A stretch of 19,689 nucleotides of DNA from CAYUAG01 sp046483025 (GCA_046483025.1 JAWODZ010000190.1:1-19689), one strand, 5' to 3'. Positions 1 to 6,968 are shown, counted from the stretch's first letter. Notes: generated by a model from the sequence alone, not told the origin. Numbers and translations are program-made.

Positions 1-71
1 ATAATCGCTATCAGTTTCACTACCTCCAGATTATCTGATTAGATACCTGAACTGTACCCGAAAACTTTAAA

Positions 72-91
72 TTTTTGCGAACTCTGCGTTT
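72..91. repeat. Fragment of a dispersed intergenic repeat
   Basis: The short stretch TTTTTGCGAACTCTGCGTTT lies just downstream of the ferritin-like gene. It resembles a widespread intergenic repeat text (CTCTGCGAACTCTGCGT...) that I recall from many bacterial genomes; that recall was not checked. Only one degenerate copy is visible. The rest of 1-102 shows no convincing gene. Confidence 0.25.
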
Positions 92-102
92 AAATTCAAT
101 AA

Positions 103-831
103 TTAATCTTTATCCTTTAATTCAGGATAATACTTCTCCAGACAGTCCGGACAGATACCGTGGGAAAAAGTAACATCACTCCGATCTTCAATGTACTTCT
201 CCAGTTTATTCCAATACCCCTGGTCATCCCGCATTTTCTTACAGTGCATACAGATTGGTACCAGTCCCCTCAGCATCTTTATTTCAGCCAGATCTTTTGC
301 CAGTGCTATATTCCGCTGCCAAAGCTGGTCCATTAAATCCCCGATGAGCTCAAATTCAGGTTTCTCAATTTGGTGCTGATGCAGCATATCAATTAAACCA
401 TTAATATGAGCATAATAAGCATCAGCCGGAGATTTATTTCCGGTTTCTTTTTTTAAGAGAATAAACAGTGCTGCAAAAGCAGGATGCATGAGCATAAATT
501 CCAACTTGTAGGCAAATAAAAATGAAGATGCTATATCCTGAAAATCCTTATCACTATCCAGAAAATTTCCTACCTGCTTTTTAAGATCGTTAAGTTGTGT
601 AATAACCTCATCCGGTTTATCAAATATATTAGGTATTTTACCCTGTTCCGCTAAATTCATTACTTTCTGCCAGTAACTGATATGATTGCCTTCCTGGCGA
701 GCCATGGATTTCCAGAACACACCTAACTTTTCATGCTGAGCAGACTCAGATAATAAATGATAAGCAAATTCTGCTTTAGTTTCTAACTGCAAACAAATTT
801 CAAGGATCTCCGTAATTTTTGAATCAGACAT
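103..831 (-). CDS. Ferritin-like domain protein with C-terminal CxxC...CxxC signalling-type tail
   Basis: The product is a cytosolic protein of 242 residues with no signal peptide or membrane segment. Residues about 10-190 are helical and resemble a rubrerythrin/ferritin-like four-helix bundle. Candidate metal ligands (numbered from the upstream ATG at 855) are E25 and E29 in the first helix, the E55-x2-H58 pair in ARQEGNHISYW, E119 and H124 in YKLEFMLMH, and H150. The last 50 residues carry C202-x2-C205 followed by KK-RDD-GYW, a conserved FSHGICP, then C235-x2-C238 and YYP. This tail is one I know from the ends of PAS and histidine-kinase proteins. The start at 831 is preferred because AAGGAAAG lies just upstream of that ATG; the ATG at 855 has no ribosome-binding site. 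A role in metal or redox sensing is inference. Family certainty is moderate for the bundle and high for the tail motif. Confidence 0.8.
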   Translation of the reverse strand: MSDSKITEILEICLQLETKAEFAYHLLSESAQHEKLGVFWKSMARQEGNHISYWQKVMNLAEQGKIPNIFDKPDEVITQLNDLKKQVGNFLDSDKDFQDIASSFLFAYKLEFMLMHPAFAALFILLKKETGNKSPADAYYAHINGLIDMLHQHQIEKPEFELIGDLMDQLWQRNIALAKDLAEIKMLRGLVPICMHCKKMRDDQGYWNKLEKYIEDRSDVTFSHGICPDCLEKYYPELKDKD

Positions 832-847
832 ATTTTCTTTCCTTAAA

Positions 848-871
848 TTATACATAGATTTTTTTCTTCAT
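848..871 (-). CDS. Possible 7-codon leader ORF (MKKKIYV)
   Basis: An ATG at 871-869 follows a good ribosome-binding site (GAGGAAA, about 875-881) and reads MKKKIYV then TAA at 850-848. The next ribosome-binding site (AAGGAA) and the ATG at 831 of the ferritin-like gene follow directly. It could be a small upstream ORF that couples or tunes translation of that gene. Equally, it could be chance in AT-rich DNA; so short an ORF has no statistical support. Confidence 0.2.
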   Translation of the reverse strand: MKKKIYV

Positions 872-1058
872 TTATTTCCTCTTTAAAATCCTCTAAATCA
901 CCCTTTTTTAATGCTCCGTTGGAAGTCCGCCTCCTGTAAAAAATAAATCACAATAGTCAAATCTTAAGTCTTTAACCCTATACCATATACCTCTTAACCA
1001 ATACCCTCCATTTTCCATTCTCCCTTCTCCGTTTTCCCTTTAAAAACACCCCTCTGAA

Positions 1059-1076
1059 TCTCCCCTCAAGGGGAGA
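1059..1076. repeat. Short GC-rich hairpin inside repeat cluster A
   Basis: TCTCCCC (1059-1065) pairs perfectly with GGGGAGA (1070-1076) around a TCAA loop. On the plus strand it is followed by CTTTATT, so it could act as a weak terminator-like element. It sits within the repeat cluster and is more likely another repeat module. Confidence 0.45.
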
Positions 1077-1321
1077 CTTTATTGATCGGATACTAACACT
1101 GACCTCTGATCGCTGTCTTCTGGTTTCTAAACGCTAACCTTCTCCCATACCCCGTTACCCTGATACTCCGTTACCCTATTCTCAATAACAACAACTATCA
1201 GACATCAAGCAATGCAACTCTAACACCCAAACATTCCTCCCATCACAATCGCCGTCTGCCGTCCGCGGTCTGCAGTCCTTCTGACCTCTGACAACTGTCT
1301 TCTGACTTCTGAACGCCAACC

Positions 1322-1361
1322 TTCTAAAGTTCTAAAGTTCTAAAGCTCCCACGTTCTCAAT
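1322..1361. repeat. 8-bp tandem array, TTCTAAAG type
   Basis: Five consecutive 8-bp units are in register: TTCTAAAG three times (1322-1345), then the degenerate CTCCCACG and TTCTCAAT. The consensus across all arrays in the window is TTCTNAAG, which reads CTTNAGAA on the other strand. Confidence 0.85.
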
Positions 1362-1404
1362 ATTGACCGCCGACCACAGACCGCTGCACATTAACATGCT
1401 AAGA

Positions 1405-1444
1405 TTCTATAGTTCTTAAGTTCTTAAGTTCTCAAGTTCTATAG
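1405..1444. repeat. 8-bp tandem array, TTCTTAAG type
   Basis: Five in-register 8-bp units are visible: TTCTATAG, TTCTTAAG twice, TTCTCAAG and TTCTATAG. The degenerate TCCTTGCT follows and leads into the CTTGCTTCCTGATTCTTGAT module. It is the same family as the arrays at 1322-1361, 4680-4703 and 4817-4848. Confidence 0.85.
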
Positions 1445-1486
1445 TCCTTGCTTCCTGATTCTTGATTCTTTAGTCTTAAATCCTCC

Positions 1487-3421
1487 CTATCTTTGCACTA
1501 ACAACTTAATCATTTCCGTACGCTCTTCTGTTGTCAGCTGACAGAAATAAACACCGCTGGATAATCCGGATGCATTCCAGGTAATCTCCTGATATCCTGA
1601 AAGTACTGTATTCTCTATGATCATATCAACTTTTCTTCCCAGAAGATCATAAACATAAATATCTACGGTCTTTTTTTCTGGAAGGTAAAAACATATCTTA
1701 GTCTTTGGATTAAAAGGATTTGGGTAATTCTGATACAGTATTACTTCCGGAACAGGCTGAAAAAGTTCAATATCTCCTGTTTGGCTTGTATCAGTAACCA
1801 TTATATTATCAAAATAAAAATGAACTCCTTTTAGATCACTGTGTTCCGACACAATCTCAAACCGATCCGTCTCTGCCCAGGAAAATTCACCCTGAGGATC
1901 ATACCATCCGTTATCCCAGGAACCGTGTTCAAAAAATTCTTTTAAAGGTATCTGAATCTGATGCCATTCATTATCCCATACTGTGATACTCTCATCAATA
2001 ACATACCTCATACGCCAGGGATGATCACCCGGCTCATCAGTTTTTGTATCCACAAAACGAATATCAAATTTTTTATCTGGAGTGTCACCTTTTACCCAGA
2101 ACTCAACTGCATATCCACGGTCTACCAGTTCCGTTAAATCCTTATTGGGCTGAAAATCAAATCCTATATTACAGTACTGATCCACTTCTGCCCAATGAAT
2201 ACAGTATTTTCCCTGAAAAGGGTCACTGCTGTTATAATAATCTAATATACCGCCTGAGATCCAGCTTGATTCCACTATATTCTGTCCGATATAGTCCTTA
2301 TACAGATTAAAGGCAGTAGTATCCGGCTCCATGATAAATTCCTGCTGAGGAGGAACCTGTAATCCCAGGGCTTTCAATAAATCAGTATTTAAATCATAAT
2401 CAAACAATTCACTGGTTCCTTTTTCAAAAAGACCAAAACCACCTTTATAATCCCATATGGTCCAGGCAATGTCCTTCTGTTCCAGATAACTTCTCACCAC
2501 ATAATACCAGAATATCCGGTCCAGATTACTGCTGTTCGGCTTATATACCCCGAATTCTCCGCAATAAAGAGGAACATTGTGATTGTTTTTAAAAGCTGCA
2601 GCAATATCAATTAACTGTTTTACATATGCTACTGTACCGGTATTTTTATAACCATTAAATGCTCCTTCTACCCAGGTATTGTCAAGTTCAGCCGGAAGTT
2701 CCGGCATTTCCTCTGCTTTATACGGAAATGGTACTCCAGACAAAGGAACCAGAGACGGATCTGACCAGCTCGCTCCCTGATGGGTAAAGAGAAAGGGATC
2801 ATAGAAATGAAAGGTATAGATTAGATTATCATCATCATACTCATCCATTTCACTTAGATTGTTATAGCTGTTCCATCCTGCCGGTCCAATAATTATAGTA
2901 TGCACTGAATCAACTTCCCGTATTGCTTCCACAACTTTGTGCTGGATGCTATTCCATTTTTCATCAGAAATACCATGCGGTTCGTTAAGGATCTCATAGT
3001 AAATTAAAGTGGAACGATCCTTATAATGTTCTGCCATTTGAGTCCATACCGGCAGCAGTGCCTCATCAATATTGGGATCAGTATTCACAGCCGGATCAAA
3101 AGTATGATTATCAAGGATAAGATGCAGTTCAAGTTCTTCTGCCCAGTTCACCACCTGATCCAGAAAATAGTAGAAAAGAGGATCAATAGTGTAGTCAGGT
3201 GCGCCGCTGGTCATGGAATGCAGATTGATGGGAAGTCTGATAACATCACACCCCAGACTTTTAATGTCAGCCAGATCTTCTCTGGTAAATTTAGTAAACT
3301 GAATAGCATGAGCGTTTGATTCCTGGAACCACCCGGTTACATTCACACCTCTGCTGAAGGGCGGTTCACTGCTTCTGAGAGTGGTTGCTATTATCAAACA
3401 TAAAAACAGTATACGTCTCAT
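1487..3421 (-). CDS. Secreted GH5-type glycoside hydrolase with carbohydrate-binding region and T9SS sorting tail
   Basis: The 644-residue exported protein probably cleaves beta-1,4- or similar glucan/mannan chains. It opens with a signal peptide (about 1-18). Residues 20-350 are a GH5 (clan GH-A) barrel with the expected active-site set: R62 in IRLPIN, N105-H106, N146-E147 in EILNEPHG as the acid/base, H205 and Y207 in HFYDP, E289 in LYCGEFGVY as the nucleophile, and W323. Residues about 366-545 form a beta-rich module ending in FYFDNIMV, as CBMs often do. From about residue 555 comes a type A T9SS C-terminal domain with NYPNPFNP and YDLLGRKV, so the product is likely secreted or surface-bound. 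A ribosome-binding site AAGG lies 8 nt before the ATG. The ATG overlaps the stop of an upstream degraded reading frame (ATGA), as in a former operon. Exact substrate is unknown. Confidence 0.92.
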   Translation of the reverse strand: MRRILFLCLIIATTLRSSEPPFSRGVNVTGWFQESNAHAIQFTKFTREDLADIKSLGCDVIRLPINLHSMTSGAPDYTIDPLFYYFLDQVVNWAEELELHLILDNHTFDPAVNTDPNIDEALLPVWTQMAEHYKDRSTLIYYEILNEPHGISDEKWNSIQHKVVEAIREVDSVHTIIIGPAGWNSYNNLSEMDEYDDDNLIYTFHFYDPFLFTHQGASWSDPSLVPLSGVPFPYKAEEMPELPAELDNTWVEGAFNGYKNTGTVAYVKQLIDIAAAFKNNHNVPLYCGEFGVYKPNSSNLDRIFWYYVVRSYLEQKDIAWTIWDYKGGFGLFEKGTSELFDYDLNTDLLKALGLQVPPQQEFIMEPDTTAFNLYKDYIGQNIVESSWISGGILDYYNSSDPFQGKYCIHWAEVDQYCNIGFDFQPNKDLTELVDRGYAVEFWVKGDTPDKKFDIRFVDTKTDEPGDHPWRMRYVIDESITVWDNEWHQIQIPLKEFFEHGSWDNGWYDPQGEFSWAETDRFEIVSEHSDLKGVHFYFDNIMVTDTSQTGDIELFQPVPEVILYQNYPNPFNPKTKICFYLPEKKTVDIYVYDLLGRKVDMIIENTVLSGYQEITWNASGLSSGVYFCQLTTEERTEMIKLLVQR

Positions 3422-3615
3422 TGTGTAAACCTTATTTTTAATATTTTAATTTCATAGGGATCAACATCCAGAGTAATTTTTCTTCCCTCAACCGTTACAT
3501 CGGCAACAGATTCTGCCAAGCGCTGCAATTATGGTAGCAACTATCAGTTTTGGTTTCAATGTCTCCTCCTCTTATAATTGTATCAACATTATATGATTCC
3601 AAAGGAATAAGAATA
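3418..3615 (-). pseudogene. Decayed coding remnants, probably of a lost carbohydrate-active gene
   Basis: Three pieces of coding-like sequence lie between the radical SAM stop and the GH5 start. (1) A frame through 3615-3577 reads NILIPLESYNVDTII, like the last strands of a glycosidase beta-sandwich. (2) A strong ribosome-binding site AGGAGGAG (3570-3563) precedes a TTG at 3559 that reads LKPKLIVATIIAALGRI, like the start of a signal peptide, and stops after 23 codons. (3) From 3528 to the TGA at 3420-3418, another frame reads 36 residues including VTVEGRKITL and DVDPYEIKILKIRF, resembling the C-terminus of GH38-like or similar enzymes (from memory). Pieces 2 and 3 differ by one frame and would be joined by a large internal deletion plus a frameshift. 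The TGA overlaps the GH5 ATG. Confidence 0.45.
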
Positions 3616-4527
3616 TTATTTGTATCGGTATCCCTGACAGGTTTGTCTGACTTCCAGTTTCCTGTTAATTAAATCAATAACTTTCATTTTTCCCTGCTTA
3701 CTGCACCATTCCGGTGCAACCAGAAACTGTTCATCCGCATCAGCAGTGAGCCGCTGAATGACCACTTTCTCCGGAAGAATTTCCAGGGCATCACAGATAA
3801 TATCAGCATAATCTTCAGCTTTAAGCAAGGTAATTTGATTACGATAATACATCTGCTCCAGCACTGTATCTTTCAGTACATGAAGAGGATGAAATTTTAT
3901 TCCGTCAATCTTCAATCCGGCAACAGCCTGCACGGTTTGTAAAAAATCATCTCTGGTTTCCCCGGGAAGACCAGCTATGACATGTACGCAGATTGCTATA
4001 TTCCTCTCTTTGGTTAATCTGACCGCCTTGAGGAAATCCTCGTATGTATGACCCCGGTTAATTCTCTTAAGGGTATTATCATGCATGGATTGCAGGCCAT
4101 ACTCCAGCCATACATCCATGGTATCAGTATACCTTTCAATAAGATCGAGTTTCTCCTGATCCACACAATCCGGACGGGTACCGATGGACAATGCCACGAT
4201 TTCCGGGTAATTCAAGACAATGTCATAGGTTTTCTTCAGCGTGTCAACCGGAGCATAAGTATTGGTATAGGTTTGAAAGTAGGCAATAAATTTACTGACC
4301 TTTCTGGTTTTTTTCAGCCTTTGAATACTGCTGCGGATCTGTTCATCTACTGATTGACTGTTTTTCCCTGCCTGAATATTGAATGCTTTATTATTACAGT
4401 AAATACAGCCTGTATCACTTAAAGTACCGTCCAGATTGGGACAACTGAACCCGGCATGAAGTGGTATCTTCCATACCTTCTCACCGTATTTATTTTTCAG
4501 AAAACTGCTGAAATTGTTATATCGCAT
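3616..4527 (-). CDS. Radical SAM protein, YhcC/TIGR01212 type
   Basis: The 303-residue cytosolic protein has the atypical cluster spacing of the YhcC family: C29-x11-C41-x2-C44 within SCPNLDGTLSDTGCIYC, in place of the usual CxxxCxxC. The opening (RYNNFSSFLKNKYGEKVWKI), GTRPDC near residue 120 and the GLPGET loop also fit. The length matches the family. Members bind a 4Fe-4S cluster and S-adenosylmethionine; the reaction of this family is not established to my knowledge. No clear ribosome-binding site precedes the ATG, and the upstream DNA is repeat cluster B, so the promoter is not visible. The stop directly borders the decayed sequence before the GH5 gene. Confidence 0.9.
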   Translation of the reverse strand: MRYNNFSSFLKNKYGEKVWKIPLHAGFSCPNLDGTLSDTGCIYCNNKAFNIQAGKNSQSVDEQIRSSIQRLKKTRKVSKFIAYFQTYTNTYAPVDTLKKTYDIVLNYPEIVALSIGTRPDCVDQEKLDLIERYTDTMDVWLEYGLQSMHDNTLKRINRGHTYEDFLKAVRLTKERNIAICVHVIAGLPGETRDDFLQTVQAVAGLKIDGIKFHPLHVLKDTVLEQMYYRNQITLLKAEDYADIICDALEILPEKVVIQRLTADADEQFLVAPEWCSKQGKMKVIDLINRKLEVRQTCQGYRYK

Positions 4528-4679
4528 TTTGGAAATTGATTAAGTAATGATTTTTTCTTCCATTTTTTTGTATTTTTTTCCTTTTTTCCCTTGACCTGAC
4601 CGCTGACCGCAACCCACTTCGCTGTCTGCCGTCTGCGGTCAGCCGTTCATTCACACATCTGAATACTACCCACCTCATG

Positions 4680-4703
4680 TTCTTAAGTTCTAACGTTCCA
4701 AAG
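4680..4703. repeat. 8-bp tandem array in cluster B
   Basis: Three in-register units, TTCTTAAG, TTCTAACG and TTCCAAAG, are followed by TTCTTGCA, which starts the next module. It belongs to the TTCTNAAG family of cluster A. Confidence 0.75.
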
Positions 4704-4816
4704 TTCTTGCATCTTGGATCTTGCTTCTTGATTCTTTTCTCTTTTCCATCCTCCATCCTCCATTCTCCCTTTTCCATTTTCCCTGCCCACTGACTTCTGG
4801 CTTCTGCACGCTGACG

Positions 4817-4848
4817 TTCTAAAATTCTCAAGTTCTCAAGTTCTTACA
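4817..4848. repeat. 8-bp tandem array in cluster B, gene-proximal copy
   Basis: The units TTCTAAAA, TTCTCAAG twice and TTCTTACA are in register. As at 1322, the array directly follows a CTGACTTCTG module ending in a CGCTGACG-like tail, so the module-to-array junction is shared between clusters. Confidence 0.8.
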
Positions 4849-4861
4849 TATCACCTCAACC

Positions 4862-4888
4862 GTCACCCTTTGATGAACTCAGGGTGAC
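4862..4888. repeat. REP-like palindromic element
   Basis: GTCACCCT (4862-4869) and AGGGTGAC (4881-4888) form a perfect 8-bp stem around an 11-nt loop, 17 nt after the stop of the beta-helix-like gene. Read on the minus strand it is GTCACCCTGAGTTCATC and so on, a form I recall as a common dispersed palindrome in bacterial genomes. No T-run follows it in the direction of the upstream gene, so it is not a standard intrinsic terminator. It might still stabilise the mRNA 3' end. Confidence 0.6.
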
Positions 4889-4905
4889 AGGGCGGATAAA
4901 GTACA

Positions 4906-6804
4906 TCATTTCAACAGCAAAAACCTCCTCACCTCTGAAAACGCCCCTGCCTGTACCTGATAGTAATACACACCGCTGGACCAGGTGTCACATCTGAGAT
5001 CAAACCTATGAAATCCTTTTGAGAGGTCTTTTTCAGTAACAGAAGTCATTATCCTGCCACAAACATCATAGACTTTTAATGTTACAGTGGAGGAAGCAGG
5101 AACATAGAACGGGATAGTGGTGGAAGCATTAAAGGGATTAGGATAATTTTGTCCTACACTGTATTCTTCAGGATATCCAGAATCAAGATCACTGATATTC
5201 GTTACAGTATTCAGCCGGGCCCAGGAATTCATGGATATTGACTCGCCAAGATTATGATGGATCGAAAGCTGCAAGAGATAATTACCTTCAGTAAGACCTG
5301 TTGTATTCCACAACCCGAGGGTATCATTGACCACAGGCTGAGTATGAAATCCGTCAATACTGTCCCAGAGCGGATCATCAGTGTTTTTACTGTAAAAAAA
5401 CTCGTATCCGTCAAATTCAATAGGATTATCCAAACCGGACAGAATACGGGCTGATCCGGTAACCGGAATAATGCTTTCTGTATTGCCCTCCACATAAGGC
5501 AGCAGAGCTTCAAAAATGACCGCTGAACTATGTGCTTGGGGTTCAATTGATCTGGCAGTGTTGGCCAAAAACATTATGGATGATTCATCTGCAGCAATAT
5601 GAGATCCCCAGAAAGCTGATTCTGCTCCCACCAGCACTCCCCTGTCCCGGGAAATTACCTGACTGCTGACAAATGACCTGGTCACCATCAAAAATGAATT
5701 ATTTAATGCACCCAGATACCCGCCTGTTCCGTCACATACTGAATTGTCAACCACAACTCTTGAGCTGTCCTGGCTGAGGAGCTCACCGAAAACACAGTTA
5801 TTAACCGCAAGTCTGGCATGTTGAGAGACATAAAAACTCCAGGTCAATACATGTGAGTTAATAAGACGAAGAGTTCTGTCCGATATAGTGACCAGATCAT
5901 CTGTATGACTGGATTTGTTGGTTATATTGCTCACTACTGTTGAATCAGGAGCATTGAACATAAGGCCGACAGTACGAAATTCTGTATCCCGGAAAACAGC
6001 CTCTGATCCGGTTATGGATATCAATCCCCACAACACATTGGTGCAGCTGTCAATCTTCAGTGAATAAGGAATATTGTCAATGCCTGATTCCTTATCTGAA
6101 AACTGCCAGTCAGTTACCAGAGAACCATCCGGAAGGGATGTATCAACCTTACTGGTATCAGTCAGAACCAGCCACTGAAGTAAAAAATCTGAATTGTTAA
6201 TTTCAATAGTATTATTCCCTAAACAGAGAAATTCTCCAGGTCTTTTGGTATTGGTAATACTGGCAGTACTGTTCTGAAGTAAACCCACAGTTATAAATCC
6301 ATCTGAAATTTCTGAATCTTTTATAGAATATTGAGAATTGCCTAACAGTGTAATATTCCAGCTCTGAGCGCTGGAGTGAAAATCAACCTGAGAAAACATA
6401 AGTATTCCTTTTTCCAATAGAATAGCCTGATGCTCATAAATATAATTCTGTATTATAGTAAAGGAACCTCCCCGGACATTCAACTGCCCCTGGCCTGTGA
6501 TAAATATACCGCCATTAATCCGGAAATCAGCATCCTCCAGGTTTAAAATACCGTGATTATAAATTATAATATTGCCATTCTGATAGAAATCTCCGGAAAT
6601 AGTGACCTCTTCCTCCGGATCATCCTGACCAATGATCAGATCATTATCCTGAGGGGATACATACTTGATTTTTTTCTGTAAATGTTGCAGTTGAGGTATT
6701 ATTGCTGTTAACTCAGAAACTACTGATTCACTTTCAAATACATTTTGACCGAATGATGCTGTAATACTTATTAACAACAGGAAGAAAAAATATTTTAGCT
6801 TCAC
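4906..6804 (-). CDS. Secreted beta-helix-like protein with T9SS sorting tail
   Basis: The 632-residue exported protein has no recognisable catalytic domain. It starts with a classical signal peptide (K-L-K-Y-F-F-F-L-L-L-I then SITASFGQ). About 500 residues of short repeating beta-strand text rich in G, N, S, T and D follow (for example INGGIFITGQGQLNVRGG), the style of right-handed parallel beta-helices. The last 87 residues are a T9SS type A tail (GQNYPNPFNAS, VYDVCGR, SSGVYYYQV). The GTG at 6804 is chosen as start because the signal peptide begins there and GAGG lies 9 nt upstream. The frame extends upstream to a TTG at 6870, with ATG codons at 6852 and 6819, but none of these has a ribosome-binding site. 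A promoter at 6969-6997 suggests its own transcription. A surface adhesin or structural role is only a guess. Confidence 0.82.
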   Translation of the reverse strand: MKLKYFFFLLLISITASFGQNVFESESVVSELTAIIPQLQHLQKKIKYVSPQDNDLIIGQDDPEEEVTISGDFYQNGNIIIYNHGILNLEDADFRINGGIFITGQGQLNVRGGSFTIIQNYIYEHQAILLEKGILMFSQVDFHSSAQSWNITLLGNSQYSIKDSEISDGFITVGLLQNSTASITNTKRPGEFLCLGNNTIEINNSDFLLQWLVLTDTSKVDTSLPDGSLVTDWQFSDKESGIDNIPYSLKIDSCTNVLWGLISITGSEAVFRDTEFRTVGLMFNAPDSTVVSNITNKSSHTDDLVTISDRTLRLINSHVLTWSFYVSQHARLAVNNCVFGELLSQDSSRVVVDNSVCDGTGGYLGALNNSFLMVTRSFVSSQVISRDRGVLVGAESAFWGSHIAADESSIMFLANTARSIEPQAHSSAVIFEALLPYVEGNTESIIPVTGSARILSGLDNPIEFDGYEFFYSKNTDDPLWDSIDGFHTQPVVNDTLGLWNTTGLTEGNYLLQLSIHHNLGESISMNSWARLNTVTNISDLDSGYPEEYSVGQNYPNPFNASTTIPFYVPASSTVTLKVYDVCGRIMTSVTEKDLSKGFHRFDLRCDTWSSGVYYYQVQAGAFSEVRRFLLLK

Positions 6805-6968
6805 AGTTCTCTGCCTCATAAATAATTGATAATACTTTATATGCTCAATCATATTTTTTAAAAAATTCAACTGATGCCCAGATTTACATTTTAGTTCCTG
6901 AAATTAATTTTAATAAATCTTTTGGATAATCCTGAATTAACAGCATAAAAATCTCATTCTATAAATAT

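Larger units (their letters stand above)
972..1478. repeat. Modular intergenic repeat cluster A
   Basis: The 631-bp gap 856-1486 holds no credible gene; most of it is short degenerate tandem words, pyrimidine-rich on the plus strand. Modules in order are: CCATTTTCCATTCTCCC-type (1004-1040); CTGACCTCTGA-GTCTTCTG-type ending AACGCTAAC (1099-1140); CCGTTACCCTGATACTCCG (about 1152-1177); GCCGTCTGCCGTCCGCGGTC (1251-1278); a second CTGACCTCTGA module (1281-1321); an 8-bp array (1322-1361); GACCGCCGACCACAGACCGC (1365-1389); a second 8-bp array (1405-1444); and CTTGCTTCCTGATTCTTGAT (1448-1478). The same word types recur in another order at 4592-4848. A further isolated word, GCTCCGTTGGAAGTCCGCC, lies at 913-931. 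No function is known to me. Confidence 0.8.
4592..4848. repeat. Modular intergenic repeat cluster B
   Basis: The 378-bp gap 4528-4905 contains the same word families as cluster A in a different order. These are the GACCGCTGACCGC / GTCTGCCGTCTGCGGTCAGC type (4592-4644), an 8-bp array (4680-4703), CTTGCATCTTGGATCTTGCT (about 4706-4738), CCATCCTCCATTCTCCC-type (4744-4785), CTGACTTCTGGCTTCTG ending CGCTGACG (4790-4816), and a second 8-bp array (4817-4848). The orientation is again pyrimidine-rich on the plus strand. A 104-codon minus-strand frame through it is low-complexity translation of the repeats and is not annotated. Confidence 0.8.

Noticed and set aside
1..20. Possible minus-strand gene start (GTG at 20-18 reading V-K-L-I-A-I-I) after GGAGG
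   Set aside because: The spacing between GGAGG and GTG is only 2 nt, and just seven codons are visible before the window edge, too little to support a gene.
912..947. Tiny plus-strand ORF starting ATGCTCCGT
   Set aside because: Eleven codons without a ribosome-binding site, within repeat-like intergenic text.
1322..1444. CRISPR-like array
   Set aside because: The unit is 8 bp with no spacers and no cas genes nearby; it is a simple tandem repeat.
4517..4831. 104-codon minus-strand ORF overlapping the radical SAM start
   Set aside because: It is a translation of repeat cluster B (low-complexity K, R, E, W, M-rich text), overlaps a real gene, and has no domain. Such repeat-derived ORFs are common false calls.
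4862..4888. Intrinsic terminator of the beta-helix-like gene
   Set aside because: The stem is good, but no T-run follows in the direction of transcription; it was annotated as a REP-like palindrome.
5229..5546. 105-codon minus-strand ORF inside the beta-helix-like gene
   Set aside because: It is a shadow frame within a clear coding region with a signal peptide and T9SS tail; no domain or start signal of its own.
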